A stretch of DNA of 25,644 nucleotides, from the NCBI GenBank assembly GCA_964619885.1, contig CAZUGA010000056.1, positions 1-25,644 on the forward strand. The letters run 5' to 3'. This document shows positions 25,201 through 25,644 of this stretch, piece after piece. The notes under the pieces are model-generated. The model was not told where the DNA came from. It was given only the letters and a program-made list of their open reading frames with translations, and did no database searches. The stretch comes from CAZUGA01 sp964619885. GTDB taxonomy: Bacteria; Pseudomonadota; Gammaproteobacteria; Methylococcales; UBA1147. Every line of letters begins with the position of its first letter. Position 1 is the first letter of the stretch. Position numbers and translations under genes: made by a program.

Positions 25201-25602
25201 AACCTCGCAAAAAACGGCGGGACTTACCGGATTATTGGCTTCATCAACCGCTTGGTTTTCCAAAGTGGCCAGTTTATTCTCGATATTGCTAAGTGCGGTG
25301 TCGTGCGAGGAGTTGGTTTTATTGATAACGTCCGAAAGCGTTAACCAGTCCTCAAATTCGTTTTTGTCAACGACAGAAAGTTGATCAGGTGTAGCGTCCA
25401 CCGGATTTGATAGTTCACGATCTTTGACTTTTAATTGGTGCTGGATCGATTCCGCATATGATTGTTCGAAGGACGTACGATTCCCTTTCAGAATCGAAAG
25501 CGCATCGAAATAGCCGTCGCTTATCGCGTTGTTATTTGCGGATTCTGCGGCCGAATTCAGGCCCGGTTCCAGTTCTTCAAAAAACTCTTTTAATAGAGCC
25601 AC
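22291..25602 (-). CDS. DUF1631-degenerate GGDEF-EAL cyclic-di-GMP signalling protein
   Basis: A protein of about 1100 residues, probably cytosolic (no signal peptide or membrane helix). The first roughly 650 residues are helical and resemble DUF1631; near the end of this part, LELRVGDWLMFNLQGAERQP to LVWKIE looks like the small beta-barrel found there. Next is a GGDEF-type domain with the relic DDHTGLINRKEFD and an active-site loop reading LGDQNF instead of GGDEF, so no cyclase activity is expected. The C-terminal EAL domain has EILLG in place of EALLR, but keeps INLS, ITET, DDFGSGYSS, YLKID, TIAEYVE and FAQGYG. Phosphodiesterase or c-di-GMP receptor are both possible. The start is a GTG at 25602 with GATGAG eight bases upstream; a TTG at 25608 is the alternative. 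Confidence 0.87.
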   Translation of the reverse strand: MALLKEFFEELEPGLNSAAESANNNAISDGYFDALSILKGNRTSFEQSYAESIQHQLKVKDRELSNPVDATPDQLSVVDKNEFEDWLTLSDVINKTNSSHDTALSNIENKLATLENQAVDEANNPVSPAVFCEVLRDQLEGFNLDHQVKQQIYKIFGISLDHQLGGLYSTLKQRLEPIASIPPASRVKSVDKTDSELSRQSSSDTAPTMSADQKRPVLVDTFKRFFELKSSANSRSLNGRLDATTAEAIAEPESISECTSKQIISALRALEPNHASDLESLETNILDRLRNNDLATATPSIDDQLYTDFAAKFCDVLNDQSADLTVADSITEKLRMPLLNLAAHEPDFINNPEHVAWQILDMIGRLNASLAESGTPNSDDIQRSVDQIIDEFGVNSSNDVAVFDSIKNKLEHIVNPLESAKVKNVERIRENCVGKHQTAKAKSYIHSIIDDRISGKSVPKIVISLLDSGWEHLLTLSTLRYGKQSKSLKNRLGILDQLLHFFCGSDDSKKPQPSELQSLLNQIDEELAIVCSDFFQHRKIIDDLSSHLIGIGQPPVRTKPEMVIADSRNTSSEDSDTDAIPEYLQLYADKVLELRVGDWLMFNLQGAERQPLNLVWIGENPWSFVFVNRKGQKSNELSLQSLATFFKHKLVWKIESLDTPLSERTFSTMLQDMHHKLIQQSTVDDHTGLINRKEFDKRLKQEFSQLNDDGSNHYLCNFEIEQIRWIDRTCGIDAAESLLKTVIDKITPTLANHDVIAQLGDQNFGVLFKLRSIEQLNKDCQNLLGAITGINFQWEEQRYKLGVSIGVIPFFKQPEGLSGLLAHADGACTAAKKGGENQILIYGEDSEELKIQESIYEWAGRISTILDQNRLFLRCQLINPLSQSPAGNPHYEILLGIKDGSGNIVSPEVFIPAAEHSGRISEIDRWVVDQIFDWIDSHPEKMEAIEGFSINLSGHSIVSKEFLEYTKQSLTNRNVNPEKITFEITETAAISNLSRAQKFISQIKRYGCKFSLDDFGSGYSSYTYLKNLDVDYLKIDGVFVKDLAVNDVDNAMVKSMNEIGHSLMIETIAEYVEDDAIIEKLREIGVDFAQGYGVEKPMLLTDL

Positions 25603-25644
25603 TTGCAAAACTCATCAAAGCGAGTGGACTTAGTAGCTTGAATA

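Overview
The window reads as a stretch of chromosome from a gammaproteobacterium outside the Enterobacterales. The main support is the block radC / coaBC-dut-algC-argB, an order familiar from Pseudomonas-like and related gammaproteobacterial genomes. Further support comes from the Dut and CoaBC sequences, the djlA-yajQ pair, RtcR, GlpE and a long DUF1631-GGDEF-EAL protein. I cannot name the genus. I see no rRNA, tRNA, CRISPR array, insertion sequence or phage gene, and coding density is ordinary.

Layout. Positions 93-4074 (+): the RNA-repair regulator gene rtcR, the biotin gene bioA and an acetoacetyl-CoA reductase gene phaB that ends in a clear intrinsic terminator. Positions 4208-7003 (-): a secreted DUF3047 protein, the rhodanese GlpE and a large uncharacterised lipoprotein. 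Positions 7191-8306 (+): a protein with a carboxypeptidase-regulatory/transthyretin-like domain, divergent from the lipoprotein. Positions 8369-9052 (-): a PrsW-family membrane protease, divergent from a fumarylacetoacetate-hydrolase-family enzyme (9244-10116, +). Next is a GT23/NodZ-like fucosyltransferase-like protein (10224-11261, +). Positions 11474-13509 (-): djlA, yajQ and a DUF938 methyltransferase gene. Positions 13706-14596 (+): purC. Positions 14710-16098 (+): two accessory genes, a CheD/CNF1-type deamidase-like protein and a small DUF5658-like membrane protein. Positions 16197-22238: radC (-), divergent from coaBC-dut-algC-argB (+). Positions 22291-25602 (-): a DUF1631-degenerate GGDEF-EAL signalling protein.

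Most of the window is housekeeping: biotin, purine, CoA, dUTP and arginine metabolism, sugar phosphates and chaperone. The unusual part is the lone gene at 14710-15267. It carries the Thr-x5-Cys ... His spacing of the CheD/BLF1/CNF1 glutamine-deamidase fold, sits in no chemotaxis cluster, and ends in a basic stretch followed by Cys-Thr-Ile-Val. That ending looks like a eukaryotic CaaX prenylation box, so a host-directed effector is a reasonable but unproven hypothesis. Other points of interest are the eukaryote-like fucosyltransferase signature, the EAL protein with altered motifs, the two-TM extension on AlgC, and a perfect 9-bp inverted repeat between prsW and the FAH-family gene.
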